Part shown: positions 1 through 10,790 of the stretch, one piece after another
Numbering within the stretch: position 1 is the first letter of the stretch
How the letters are laid out: every line of letters starts with the position of its first letter
Assembly: GCA_022559845.1 (NCBI GenBank)
Contig: CM040120.1
Span: 308,982,740-309,046,739, forward strand
Reading direction: 5' to 3'
Length of the DNA: 64,000 bases
From: Amorphophallus konjac
Lineage: Eukaryota > Streptophyta > Magnoliopsida > Alismatales > Araceae
The notes under the pieces: model-generated
Told to the model about the DNA's origin: nothing
The model's input: only the letters and a program-made list of their open reading frames with translations
Databases searched by the model: none
Translations under genes and position numbers: made by a program

Positions 1-528
1 AACAATCAGAAAAAACTGCTGCTATATTTAATCCACTCTGTTTTACTATGGAAAGCCCATCATTGAGCGCCCTCGCTTCTGCAAAGAAACTACTGCCATA
101 TCCATAGTGGAAAGAAAAACCAATTAGCAAATTTCCTTTAGTATCCCTGATGCATCCTCCACCTCCACACAATCCTGGATTACCTTTAGAAGCCCCATCA
201 ACGTGTAGGGTCAGCCTTTCCAGAGCCAAGCTGCGGATCACCAATATTGGTTGTTTGATCTTCACCCGGGGAAAAAACTGATAACTAGCTAGACTACTAG
301 CTTGGGCTGTAGATAAAGAAATATGGAAACTCTTCTTTTCCAAAACATGAGAAATGAAAGAAATAATGCTTCTTTTAATATCATTCTTGGAAGAAACTTC
401 ATTATCAAATCTGATAGCACAACGGTGCTTCCATATACCCCACAGCATAAGGATAACAGCATGTATACCAATGAAGCTAAAGGCTGATTTCATATTGGTG
501 GCTGTTAGGAAATTCCAACAATTGGCTT
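1..528 (-). pseudogene. LINE (non-LTR retrotransposon) RNase H domain, partial
   Basis: On the minus strand one frame stays open from about 528 to the window edge. It reads LWGIWKHRCAIRFDNE, the segment that follows the zinc-binding RT tail in plant LINE ORF2, then a linker, then an RNase H fold: HVDGASKGNPG with the first catalytic Asp, GGGGCIRD, FFAEARAL with the Glu, and FSDC with the next Asp. These are the usual D-E-D positions of a plant RVT_3 RNase H. The fragment has no start codon of its own: a TGA lies just upstream (about 530), so it is a 5'-truncated piece, and its 3' end lies outside the window. The visible catalytic residues are intact, but without endonuclease and RT it is a relic. 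I am sure of the domain and less sure whether it is part of a longer LINE to the left. Confidence 0.85.
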
Positions 529-529
529 C

Positions 530-970
530 TCACCCACTCAATTGGCTTCTCACCAAAAGAAGAAGATTTAAGTTGGACACTAGAAAATTCAAATATTCAT
601 TCATTCATTGATTGATTGATTCAAAATGGAGAGAGTGGGGTCCTATTTATAGGGATCCCACAACTTATAATAAGACCCTGACTTTTGGAGCATTGACAAA
701 TAACCAAGGGGAAGGGGGGGCGCCCTTGGGCCTAGCCCAATGAATTGGGCCCATTAACTAATCTAATCAACCCTATGACACTTAACTTAGGTAGATGACT
801 CATTAACCTAGGTACTAGACTCAAATAAAAGGAAAATTACAATGATATGACTCAAATAAAATATGAAAATTACATGACTTGACTCAGAAAAATATGATGG
901 ACACAATGGAGCTATGTTGGCGAGCAATTGAAGCTGTGAAAAATGTGAAGGGCGACATATGCCCCCATCA
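530..970 (-). repeat. LTR-like fragment with TATA box on minus strand
   Basis: No coding frame is convincing here. Read on the minus strand, the segment begins at 970 with TGATGGGGGCATATGTCGCC, which looks like an LTR 5' end. It contains a TATA box (CCCTATAAATAGG, about 643-653) and AT-rich, GGGCCC-containing sequence typical of LTR U3. A short duplication (attggcttctcacc) flanks the other side at 520-554. I cannot find its second LTR or a target-site duplication. It abuts the truncated 5' LTR of the next element exactly at 970/971. The family is unknown. Confidence 0.35.
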
Positions 971-1170
971 GTCTTCTCTCTTGTTCCAACAATAGAAACT
1001 TGATAGGACCGCTTAAGAATCCTGTGTACATTAAGTCTTTCAGTTAGTAACTATTATCTGTCTCTTTATCTGCTGTGTTAGTCATAGTTTTTATTTCCGC
1101 AAAGAAGGGCAAAGAAAAGGGGCTGATCTATTCACCCATCCCCTCTAGATCTGCCTATCACCACTCAACA
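971..1170 (+). repeat. 5' LTR of Copia element 1, truncated to its 3' end
   Basis: These 200 bp match the last 200 bp of the 3' LTR (from about 11361) with few differences. Homology starts abruptly at 971; the remaining roughly 1.4 kb of this LTR is missing. It ends ccactcaaca, as does the 3' LTR. The cut falls exactly where the minus-strand LTR-like piece starts. Confidence 0.9.
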
Positions 1171-1172
1171 CG

Positions 1173-1184
1173 TGGTATCAGAGC
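1173..1184 (+). other. Primer binding site, initiator tRNA-Met type
   Basis: TGGTATCAGAGC lies two bases after the LTR end. It is the standard plant Copia primer site, complementary to the 3' end of initiator methionine tRNA. Confidence 0.9.
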
Positions 1185-1196
1185 TAGTCTCTCTGA

Positions 1197-3312
1197 ATGT
1201 GGTCTAATGACCTTGAGAGAACTGGTGATATGGCTTCTAAAGGTCCTATGGCTGAAGGACATTCTGTAAATAGGCCTCCCTTTTTCACTGGGATAAACTA
1301 TCCTTACTGGAAAAACCACATGCAGGTCTTCATTAGAGCCCAGGATCATGAAGTCTGGCAAGTGATCAGCAAGGGACCATTTGAGCTGCCTCCTGATGAA
1401 GATACATGGACTAAAGAACAAATCAGGCAATCAACTCTGAACTGGAGTGCCAAGCATATCATGCAGTGTTCCCTTCATTATCAACTTGCAAAACTACAAA
1501 AGAAATGTGGGATCGCCTTGAGGTAATATATGAAGGCACACAGCAGGTACGTGCAACCAAAGCTAATATGTTGGTATCTGAATATGAGAAGTTCAGAATG
1601 AAATCTGATGAGTCCATTTCGAACATGTATACTAGGCTAAGCTTGCTCACTAATGGCTTGACTGGGCTAGGTAAGACATATACTGAGCATGAGATAGTAA
1701 GAAATATACTCAGATCACTAACTCCTGTCTGGCATATAAATGCCACAGTGGTTGAAGAATCAAAGGACCTAACCACCATCAAAGTAGAAGAACTCATAGG
1801 GTCCATGATGACCTATGAGATGAATCTGAAGAACAAAGTAGCTGAAGTGAGTAAAAAGAAGCCTTTGGCTCTTAAAGCCGGACCAAGCACCAAGGACCTA
1901 TCTGAAGATGAGCATTCAAGCAGCAACACTGAAGAAGATGAAGTTGCCCTATTGACAAAAAAGTTCAGAAAATTTTTATGAAAGGAAGGTACATGCTTTA
2001 CTAAGAAGAAGCCCCAGGTAAGAAGAGGTTTCATGCCAAGACCTGATAATGCTAAAAAAATTGAAAAGCTTGTATGTTACTCTTACAGGAAACCAGGACA
2101 CATCAAGTCTGAATGTCCTGAAGAAGCTAAGAAAGCTATGCCTAGGTGGAAGAACAAGAAGAAGCAGGCCATGGTGTGCACTTGGAGTGATGAAGAAGAA
2201 GAAGAAACTGAAGACAACTCCTCTAAAGAGGAAAAAGATAATCTCTGCCTAATGGCCAAAGGAGAAAATGACAGCGAGGTGAGCTCTCCCTTTGAGCATT
2301 TCTCCACTGATGATTGGGAAGAAGCTTACTTTGAACTGATGAACAAATATGAAGTATACAGAAAAGAAAATAAAACCTTAAAAAAGAAAGTCGAATCTTG
2401 TGGGCATGACAAAGCTCTCAATGAAAAGATAATCCTTCTAGAAATTGAAATTGAAGATTTAAGAAAAATGAATGAAAATCTTGAAGAAGGAAGAAAAGAA
2501 ATGAGAGATTTGGAAGATGAAAATGAAAGGCTAAGAGATTAAAATTTAAAATGCTAAGCTATGCAAAGGACAACAATCTATGTAATGAAAAGGTTGAAGC
2601 TTTTAAACAGGTAAACTCTCAACTGTTGAAAGAAAATGAGAAACTCCAAAAGGACCTAGCAGATAAACAAACCTCTCTCAAAAAAATTGTTGATGGGAGT
2701 GAAAACTTGAATGCCCTGCTAGGAACCAAAATTAACTTCAACAGAGAAGGGCTAGGATATGAGCCTACCAAAAAGAAAACTTTTGGGTTAAAAACCACCA
2801 CTTTTGTCTCATCTTTCGAAGCATCTACCTCCAAATCAACACACCAAGAAACCATTAAAAACAAAGGAAAAGAGAAGATAGGAGATCCAATTAATAAAAT
2901 TTTCCAACAACCCAAAAAGGTTCACAAACAACCTCAAACAGGTCGACAATCGTCCAAGCCTCAGCCTGCACATCACAGAGAAAGAGACAGCTATAATGTT
3001 AGAACAGGTCGGGACACTCCATGGAATAGGTTGACACCCACCAGGTCAAATGCCCAACAAAATCCCAGGTTTGCACCAACAGGTCGACAGTTTTCTTACA
3101 GGAGGTCGACACATCCACCATCTAGAAATAGTTATAGACGGACTGAACAGTGGACATGCCGAGACTTTGCCTTCTACAGATCGACACCTCCATGGGTAAG
3201 AAACAATAATGCTCCCTATGGTTATAGGTTCACTCAACCCCAACGACCTAGGCAATATGACACTTCCTACTTATCTAGACAAACAAATTGGAACAGATGG
3301 ACCCATCAATAG
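1197..3312 (+). pseudogene. gag: Copia element 1 gag, frameshifted
   Basis: Gag packages the retroelement RNA. The N-terminal part from 1197 reads PPFFTGINYPYWKNHMQVFI, the usual Copia gag start, then passes by a frameshift near 1470 into TCKTTKEMWDRLEVIYEGT (UBN2/retrotransposon gag domain). A stop at 1979-1981 interrupts it. The zinc knuckle near 2074 reads CYSYRKPGHIKSEC, so the second Cys of the C-C-H-C set is Tyr. A Glu/Lys-rich coiled coil follows (2330-2540), then a stop at 2540-2542 and a second frameshift into 2551-3312, a basic Arg/Pro/Gln-rich tail. The tail DNA carries six copies of a ggtcgacac-like motif (2941-3188) that is also repeated in the spacer and LTR. At least two frame changes and several stops show that it is inactive. 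Confidence 0.88.
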
Positions 3313-3486
3313 TCCTTTTTCACCACTTCCAAAACTCACAAAGTCCAAAAGACTAAAGAGAAGAAAAATCAGAACTCCCAACAAAGCAAAGATGCTAAGA
3401 AAGTTTGGATTTTGAAGTCTATCTTATCCTACTTTGTAGAAATGAAGAAACTATTGGGACCCAACTGTCCTTGGGTTCCAAACATT

Positions 3487-4222
3487 GTCACTTAATTCTT
3501 TGTGCAGGAGTGTCTTGCAGCCGTGCACAACCGTTGGTATCTTGACAGTGGCTGCTCAAGACACATGACTGGAGACAAAATAAAATTATGTCTCCTGGTT
3601 GAAAAGGAAGCTGGACATGTCACATTTGGAGGAAACAACAAAGGAAAAATCATTGGTTCAGGTAAAGTTGGTAAGAATCCCTCCAACTCAATTGATAATG
3701 TATTACTTGTTGATGGTCTGGAGTACAACTTGCTGAGCATTAGTCAACTATGTGATAAAGGTCATACTGTAGTTTTTGACTCTAATGAATGTAAAATCTT
3801 GCAACCAAATTCAAAGGAAACCATGTTTTCAGGCAAAAGAGTCAACAACTTGTACATGATTGACTTAGATGACCATGCTCACATAAATCTTTGCCTTGCT
3901 GCATCAAAATCTGAATTAGCCTGTTTATGGCATCGCAGACTAGGACATGTTAGTTACAACACTCTTTATAAATTGGTAAAGTATTCAATTGTCAAAGGTC
4001 TGCCTCAAATCAAATTCAAACTGAACACTAAGATTTATGATGCATGTGCTCAAGGAAAATAGACTAGAAAGTCTTTCAAGAGCAGAACTGAAAACTCATC
4101 ATCTAAACCACTTGAACTAATCCATATGGACTTGTTCGGCCTAACCAAAATAGCTAGCTTACGTGATAAAAGATATGGTTGTGTCTTGGTGGATGATTTT
4201 ACTAGATTCACTTGGTCTTATT
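3487..4222 (+). pseudogene. pol: Copia element 1 protease and integrase N-terminus
   Basis: The aspartic protease motif YLDSGCSRHMTG at about 3538-3573 is intact, followed by the Copia protease body (LLSISQLCDKGHTVVF). The GAG-pre-integrase domain follows (CLWHRRLGHVSYNTLYKLVK, about 3925-3984). A stop at 4060-4062 interrupts the frame. The integrase core then begins (LELIHMDLFGLTK, first catalytic Asp; GCVLVDDFTRFTW) and ends abruptly near 4220, where the sequence jumps to the middle of reverse transcriptase. The second catalytic Asp, the Glu and the whole integrase C-terminus are absent. Confidence 0.9.
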
Positions 4223-5401
4223 AAAGAAGAAGTCTATGTAGAGCAACCTCCCGATTTTGAATGCATATATTTCAAAGATCATGTTTATAAGTTGGACAGG
4301 GCCTTGTATGGCTTGAAGCAGGCACCTAGAGCTTGGTACGACAGGCTAAGTTCATATCTCACCGAACAAGGGTATTCAAGAGGTAATGTAGATCAGACAC
4401 CATTCACCAAGAAACAAGGTAAAGATATCTTGATAGTTCAAATTTATGTGGATGACATAGTGTTTGGGTCCACTAAACCTCAAATGTGTGAGGAGTTTGC
4501 TAAACTCATGACCAATGAATTTGAAATGAGTCTAATGGGTGAGCTTCAATTCTTTCTTGGCCTGCAGATTAGTCAAAGCAATGAAGGCTGTTTTATCAAC
4601 CAAGCCAAGTATGTGAAGGAGTTGCTGAAAAAGTTTGATCTGACCAACTGTAAGCCCTTGGGAACTCCAATGGGGACTGCCACTTCACTGGATGTAGATG
4701 AACAAGGTATTCATGTAGATGTAAAGAGATACAGATGTATGATTGGATCATTGCTCTATCTAACTGCATCTAGACCAGACATTCAATTTAGTGTTTGCCT
4801 TTGTGCTAGATTTCAGTCTAGTCCTAGAGAGTCCCACTTGACTGCTGTCAAGCGTATCTTTAGATACCTTGCTGGCACTCAAGAATTAGGACTATGGTAT
4901 CCTGCATCTTGTGAACTTTCACTTATTTCATATTCTGATGCAGATTATGCAGGATGCAAACTGGACCGCAAGAGCACTAGTGGCTATTGCCAATTTCTTA
5001 GTGGGTGTTTGGTTTCTTGGGCTTCCAAGAAACAGCACTCGGTTACACTCTCAACTACAGAAGCAGAATATATTACTGCAGGGAGTTGTGGCACCCAAGT
5101 GTTGTGGATCAAACACCAACTCCAAGACTATCTAATAGATCTTGGCTGTGTACCCATTCTGTGTGATAACACAAGTGCTATAAATCTTACAAAAAATCCA
5201 GTCATGTACTCTAGGACTAAACACATTAAGATTAGGCATCACTTTATAAGGGATGAAGTTCTCAAAAATCACTTTGAGCTACATTTTGTAGACTCAGAAA
5301 ATCAGATTGCAGACATCTTCACAAAACCCTTAAGCAATGACAGGTTCATAACTCTAAGGAGAGAGCTTGGTCTGTGCAGACCTCACTCTACTCAGGTTTG
5401 A
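4223..5401 (+). pseudogene. pol: Copia element 1 reverse transcriptase-RNase H, 5'-truncated
   Basis: One open frame runs to TGA at 5399-5401. It starts in the middle of RT at EEVYVEQPPDFE, then LYGLKQAPRAWYDRL, the catalytic IYVDDIVFGS (YVDD at 4445-4456), and the thumb (GTPMGTATSLD, MIGSLLYLTASRPDI). RNase H follows with SYSDADYAGC, the STTEAEY Glu and CDNTSA, and ends ADIFTKPLSN. The codons before 4223 in this frame (from 4163) are integrase DNA read out of frame, so the true coding segment begins at the deletion joint. The RT fingers are missing. The rest is remarkably well kept, so the deletion may be younger than the gag damage or may have arisen separately. Confidence 0.93.
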
Positions 5402-7155
5402 GCTATCAATTCCTCCTCAATGATCTGCATACTTGTCTTTACCATGATTAAAACAAGCATATCTGAATTGATTTAGATCTGGTCCATTTGGTGTATGAAC
5501 CTTGCCTAGAATGATTGTCACATTCAGGGGGAGCTTGCTTATACTTATGAATGTCTTTAATTGAACATCATCTTGTGACGGCATGGTATATCAAATGTTG
5601 AGAAGTGAAATGACATGTTAAGCCTGTCAGGAAACTCTCCTCATGCGTGAGGACAGGCCTCCGCCAAGTACCATGAGTCAGAACTGTACATTGCTATCTG
5701 CATTATTGATCTCCAGTGCATAAGCATGTTTAAAGCTTTAGCATCCAATCCATCATTTCTCAGTGGCTGCAAAAGGTAAAACCCTTCTTGAATGATAGTC
5801 TGAAAGAAGAAAGTCAGAGGCATTGGCAGTAAAAGATGGCAGGTGTCTGTCAAAAATGAAGAATCACATAAGCTAGCAGAGAATAATCTGTGGTACTGAT
5901 ATGTGTCGAGACATGCTGAACAATGCCTGTTGAACAGGTTGACACCTCATCGATATGTGTCAAGACATACAGCTCAGAAACTGGTGTTCAAATCGACACA
6001 TTCAAGTCATGTGTCAAGACTGTCTAACTGCCAATGGAGAGTTTCCTTGACTCCCTCTTTTCACTACTTCCTTTAATTTCACCTCACATCGCCTTCCTAT
6101 GAACCTTTACTTTTCACCGAGCATCAAGTGAGGGGGAGTTGAGAAAATTTTCATTCATCTATACAACCCCGGGTGAGTTTTGTTGTATTACTCCTGTTAA
6201 AGAAATGGTTTTTTGTTTATAATCCTCATTTTTGTGAAACATTGCATTGAGTTTTACCAAACTTGCATTCTTAATAGGATTGAAACATTTCTTAAGTCCT
6301 TGAAAATAACCATTGCCCCTGCGTCTGAAACTTCACTGTAACTTGGCTCCTTGGCTTTTGACATGATTGGCATGTATTGTCTTTAAACATATTCCCTTCT
6401 TGAAGTTCACTAGAGAATACGCCTCTAAAAATCTTGCTGCTATAATCTCATAGCAATGACTTCACTTCAGAGAAATTATATCCTTCATCAATGAAATGAA
6501 AGGTTAATCTAGTCATGATGAGGAAAGTCACCTCTGTTCAAAAGAATTCAGAAAGATAAGCTACACTGAGTAACCAGGGACTCTAGCATCTAAACAACGT
6601 GTTTCCTTGAGTCATAAAGTGTATGCTACATCGGACTGGTTATTTAATTAAAAACAAATTTGGTTGGGGTTGACTCTACAACATGCTTCAAAACAAAAAG
6701 GAATTTTGTTTATTTTCAATACTTGCATATCTTCTCTTCCAATCATGCCGAATGAATGTGATGCCTAAGTCAAAAGGGCTTGGGTCTATTCTCTTACTTT
6801 TTCAAATGTTTAAGTCATATTATTTGTTGCAAATAGTTTGCTCAAACTTTTATTTCTCAAAAATGAGCCTATAAGCCTTAAACCATCTGAACTTAACATA
6901 GGGGCATATACACCATTTCAACTTCAGGGTTGACATTTTTTAAAAATAAAAATCTCAACTTTCCCCATTTATCTCGACGGTGAAACTCAAATTCTAACAT
7001 CTTCTTCTCGTTTCAACTCTATTTCTCTCTCTCTCTCCGGTGACTCTGCACATCCACGCCGTGGAGGTCGACGCCCTGCTTCCTCCTTTGTTCCCTCTTG
7101 CACCAATTCCCCAGCTAGCCCTAGCTGCTCTCCGCCTCCCTTCTGTCCACTCTCC
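5402..7155 (+). other. Spacer between pol and env-position ORF, Copia element 1
   Basis: No supported coding region. It holds two internal polypurine tracts (ttcagggggagctt near 5524 and gagggggagttgag near 6128), five copies of the element-specific tgtgtcgagaca/tcgacaca motif between 5902 and 6020, and a block at 6520-6615 (gagtaaccagggactct, then gtttccttgagt) that is also found in the spacer of Copia element 2. Downstream, TATA-poor AT-rich sequence leads to the next ORF. Confidence 0.7.
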
Positions 7156-9609
7156 ATGACTCCACCGATCACCCGCGGCAAGAAGAAAGAGGCGGCTTCT
7201 TCCAAGAAGACCGCTGCTTCGATAACTCCTTCTAAAGGGAGATCCAAACGTTTTGAGGACCGCCCAGCTGCAAAACAAGCCAGGAAGAGGGCTGTCGAAG
7301 CCCAAGGGTCCAACACGGACAAGGGTTCGCCGCCGCCAACTCCGGCCAAGCGGCCACGGTTGTCAGCCAAGGAAAAAGGGAAGGCCAAAGCTCAGTCTAC
7401 CCCTCAGAAGCCCAGCACTGCTGCCTCTCCCAGGGAAGAAGACAGTGATCCCACCAGGATTCTCTTCCCTAGGTATGTAGATTTCAGTGACCAAGAGATG
7501 CTTGTGTATTTTCCTGAGCTACTGCCGTTATTTGAATTCTAAGGTTGGAGACATTTTTTGTCTGCGCACAGGGTATACTACCCATTTCTGGTTCAGCAGT
7601 TCTACAAGAACTTGTACTTTGATGAGAAAAAGAAAGGTCTTCGGACTATGGTCAAGGGGGTTTCCATCAAGCATCCAACTAAGCTTCTTCACAGAGCTTT
7701 ACACATATCCCGTGATGGGGAGATAGAATCTGAGGTTGAGATAGATTTGTCTGCAGCTTACACCATCCTGACTGGAAAGCCTAGAAATCCTTAGAATGAC
7801 ACCCAACTTTTGGTGAAACACTTTGACACCAATCGGTTTCCCCCACTGCAGCGTCTACTGCATCATATTTTCACTACCATGATTATCCCACAAGGGGGTG
7901 GCAGAAGCAGACTTACTGAGACACAGAGATTCCTATTTTACTGTCTGTTCAACAAATACTATGTTTGTCTTCCAGAGATTATGCGTCATGTTATGGAAAG
8001 TTGCACTTGCAACAAGCGTAGCCTGCCTTATGCTGCTCACCTTACTTCCATCTTTCAGAATGTTGGCATCCCCCTTGATAAGGAAACTTCCATGTCTATT
8101 CCCCATAGCAATGTCTACACCCTAAGGTTTATCCTAAACTATATGCACTTCAAGAAGGAAGATAACAAATTGGTGAGGAATTTACCAGGTCATGTACCTG
8201 ACCCTCCTGTTCAGCCAGTTTCACAGGAACAGCTTCCACATGACCAACCTTCACAAGGTCAGCAAGCACATGATCAACCAGATTCAGAAGCACAGATAGA
8301 TCAGCATGAGAAATTGTTTCATGCAGATATTTCCTTTGAGCAGGCTCCTCAGGAGCAACAGTTTGCAGATCCCATGGACCAGCCTGGGATGATGATGTCC
8401 TTTGGTATCCAACCTCCCTTGTCTCCAGAAAATGAGCCTAGAGTGTTCACTACAAGGGATGCCCCACCTGAATTTCATACCGAGGCCTCCACCTCACAAG
8501 GTCCTACATTTGGAGCCACTGGCAGTTTAATGGATATTCATCCTGCTCTCATTCAATTTCTCACTACCCAATTTGAAAGTTTGAATTCCTCCTGTCGTCA
8601 GATCAGTCTACAGGTAGACATACTGGAAGCTAGACAACTCCATTGTGAGCAAGTTCAGAACAGCCGATGGGAGAAATTTCTGCACGACAAACATAAGTCA
8701 GATGAAAGGTTGAAGAACTTCATGACCTCCTTGATAACTGTGTGTGAACGAGCAGGAAAAATCATGAAAAGACTAAGAGAGATCCACACTGACACCCAAG
8801 AGAAAACTGCTGAAATGGTCATGCATGCCTATGACATCCTAGAAGATCAAGGTAATCTCAACATTAAGTGGGCCAAACTGATGGAGTCCTCCAATCAGCT
8901 AGCTGAACAAGTGGCTGGAGCCACTACATCTATCAGAGGACAAGCTGCTGGTGCCACTACCTCCATCAGGGCACATGTGACCGCAGAGATCAACAGATCT
9001 ATTGATGCCACCTCCAATATGGAAAGAACACTCAATGCCTCTACTTCTCGCTTATTGGTTGCTTCCCAAAGGTTGAAAGGGAAGCTGTATTCTGACACCA
9101 ATAAGCTCCTTGATGCCTCCTCCAGGCTTGCCGACACAGTTCATACTGACATAGCTAGAGCAGTCAATAGCACCACCAAAGCTGAGGCAAAGATGGATGT
9201 CGTATACAAGAAATTGGATATGGTTGGTAGTGAAATCTTGGAGCTCATACGTCTGCATAAAGCTCAACTCCAACCTGCTCTGTAGGACGCCGGCGATGAA
9301 TGGTGCCCTCCTCCTCAAACAGAAGCCACCTCTTCTCGTTTTCCACTACAAGGCTCCCAATAGAGGGATGAAACTGAATACATTTGTTAGATGATGTATA
9401 CCTGGCTCAAGGACATCAAAGAAAATATCCAGAACTTACACCGTTTTGTCAGTCAGAGGGATGAGCAGTTAAATCGTAGGGTTGATTCTCTAGAGACAGT
9501 CATCTCCCACCTGCAACATGAGTTCCAAGAGGCACAGATCCTACACCTGGCCAACACCAGCACCATGCCTCCACCACATCAGCCTCCTCCTTCACCCCCT
9601 CCTTGCTGA
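7156..9609 (+). pseudogene. Additional ORF in env position, Copia element 1
   Basis: A single reading frame spans 7156-9609 (about 800 codons) but is cut by TAA at 7540, TAG at 7792, TAG at 9283 and further stops before 9391. The N-terminus is Lys/Arg/Ser/Pro-rich with nuclear-signal-like stretches (TRGKKKEAASSKK, PAKRPRLSAKEKGKAK). A folded central part (RVYYPFLVQQFYKNLYFDE, then RFLFYCLFNKYYVCLPEIM) resembles the putative plant transposon protein domain found in SIRE-type elements. A Gln/Pro/acidic linker follows, then a long helical region with a near-duplicate AGATTSIRGQ/AGATTSIRAH, and a final coiled coil at 9391-9560. I see no signal peptide or membrane span, so the name env describes position only. 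Nonsense mutations inactivate it. Confidence 0.75.
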
Positions 9610-9918
9610 TGACAAAGAGGGAGAAGTACTGAAGCATCATCAAGCATCTGGCATATAGCTAGCTTTATCATCTAGATTTTTGCATGTAAATTTGCAGTAT
9701 AACTTCTTGAACACTCATCCTTGCTTGATCTATACAAAACTATGGTTGTCTAAATGAATCAAGTCTTTTGTTGCTGTTAAAAATGCTCCTTGATGAAAAA
9801 TGATAACTTTCAGTGGTTGTGTGAATGAATGAATTTTACTTGGTTGATGGCTCTTCAAACCAAATTGATTGTATTGCTATATGAATGCTTGAACATAATG
9901 ATTCATGGTTGTCATCAT

Positions 9919-9933
9919 CAAAAAGGGGGAGAA
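9919..9933 (+). other. Polypurine tract of Copia element 1
   Basis: caaaaagggggagaa lies directly before the TGTTG start of the 3' LTR. A weaker related tract (gacaaagagggagaag) follows the end of the env-position ORF at 9610. Confidence 0.85.
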
Positions 9934-10055
9934 TGTTGTGTCCCCTGGTTTTGATGATAACAAATCACAAATCATTAGTAGATGTTTGAAAAATATCTGA
10001 CTTAAATTGGCTTGATGAATTGATTAAACAAGTGCAGAAGAATCTCACTAAAAGA

Positions 10056-10475
10056 TGTCTCGACACGACCTATAGATACTTCAACAAATTAAGCTCCAAC
10101 ACAATATAATGTGTCGACACATCATACTCATGTCTTGACACATACCAAAGAATTCAAGCTGAAACCGTTCTGCCTAAGTATCTGGATTCACCAATGTCTC
10201 GACACACTGAGTGAAAAGTGTCAACACATTCGGGTGACAATCTCAGCACAAGGCGCTCATGTCTCGACACCATATTACAACATCTCTGCACATGGCTCAC
10301 ATGCCTCGACACCATTTGGTGTTGTCTCGACTCTTCAGCCATGGTACTTCAAGATTTCAAAGGGATGTCTCGACACACTAACAGTAAAGTGTCGACACAT
10401 CCACGATCAACCAGAACGATTCTTCAAGATATTCAAAGGAATGTCTCGACACATTGCAAGGAAAGTGTCGACACA
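10056..10475 (+). repeat. Array of TGTCTCGACACA / GTGTCGACACA motifs in LTR U3
   Basis: Twelve near-identical motifs: 10056, 10111, 10131, 10195, 10218, 10260, 10302, 10323, 10366, 10389, 10442 and 10465. Three pairs (10195/10218, 10366/10389, 10442/10465) have the same layout: TGTCTCGACACA, ten variable or semi-conserved bases ending in aa, then GTGTCGACACA, a start-to-start offset of 23 bp each time. The motif includes TGTCTC, the classical auxin response element core, and TGTC/GACA inverted halves. Binding is inference only. Confidence 0.85.
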
Positions 10476-10780
10476 CTGTGTTTGTCCAGAACGGATATGG
10501 ATCCAACGGGAGCTAATTTCAAGATCCGGAACTTAATCCAGAAAATCCGTCTGCTCTGGTAAAAACCGTCAGATTGCGTTGGTGTCAGAAGACTGTGTTT
10601 TGGCAGAGATATTTTCTGAAGAAAATCGTACCCTTGCTCAAATGGTCTCCTACCTACCCACATTCCTGCAAACTTGTCAATAAGATAGTCAACTGTGCAA
10701 GTGGAAGTAGATCTAATAATGTGGACGTGACATTCTGGGTGTTGCTTGAAAAGTGGACAAGGTGTCACCCTAGGACACCA

Positions 10781-10790
10781 ATATATATAA
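10781..10790 (+). promoter_or_regulatory. TATA box of Copia element 1 3' LTR
   Basis: caccaATATATATAAggagcatgtg. The same core, aatatataaggacatgtg, occurs on the minus strand of the solo LTR at about 35104-35121, which supports both as the U3/R boundary. Confidence 0.7.

Noticed and set aside
530..970. 3' LTR of the old Tat element
   Set aside because: No similarity by eye to 32808-34233, and a different terminal sequence.
1173..1184. tRNA-Met gene
   Set aside because: Only the 12-nt complement of a tRNA 3' end, next to an LTR: a primer site. The same holds at 29288 and 38626.
7156..9609. True envelope glycoprotein
   Set aside because: No signal peptide or membrane span; basic N-terminus and coiled coils. 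Only the position is env-like.
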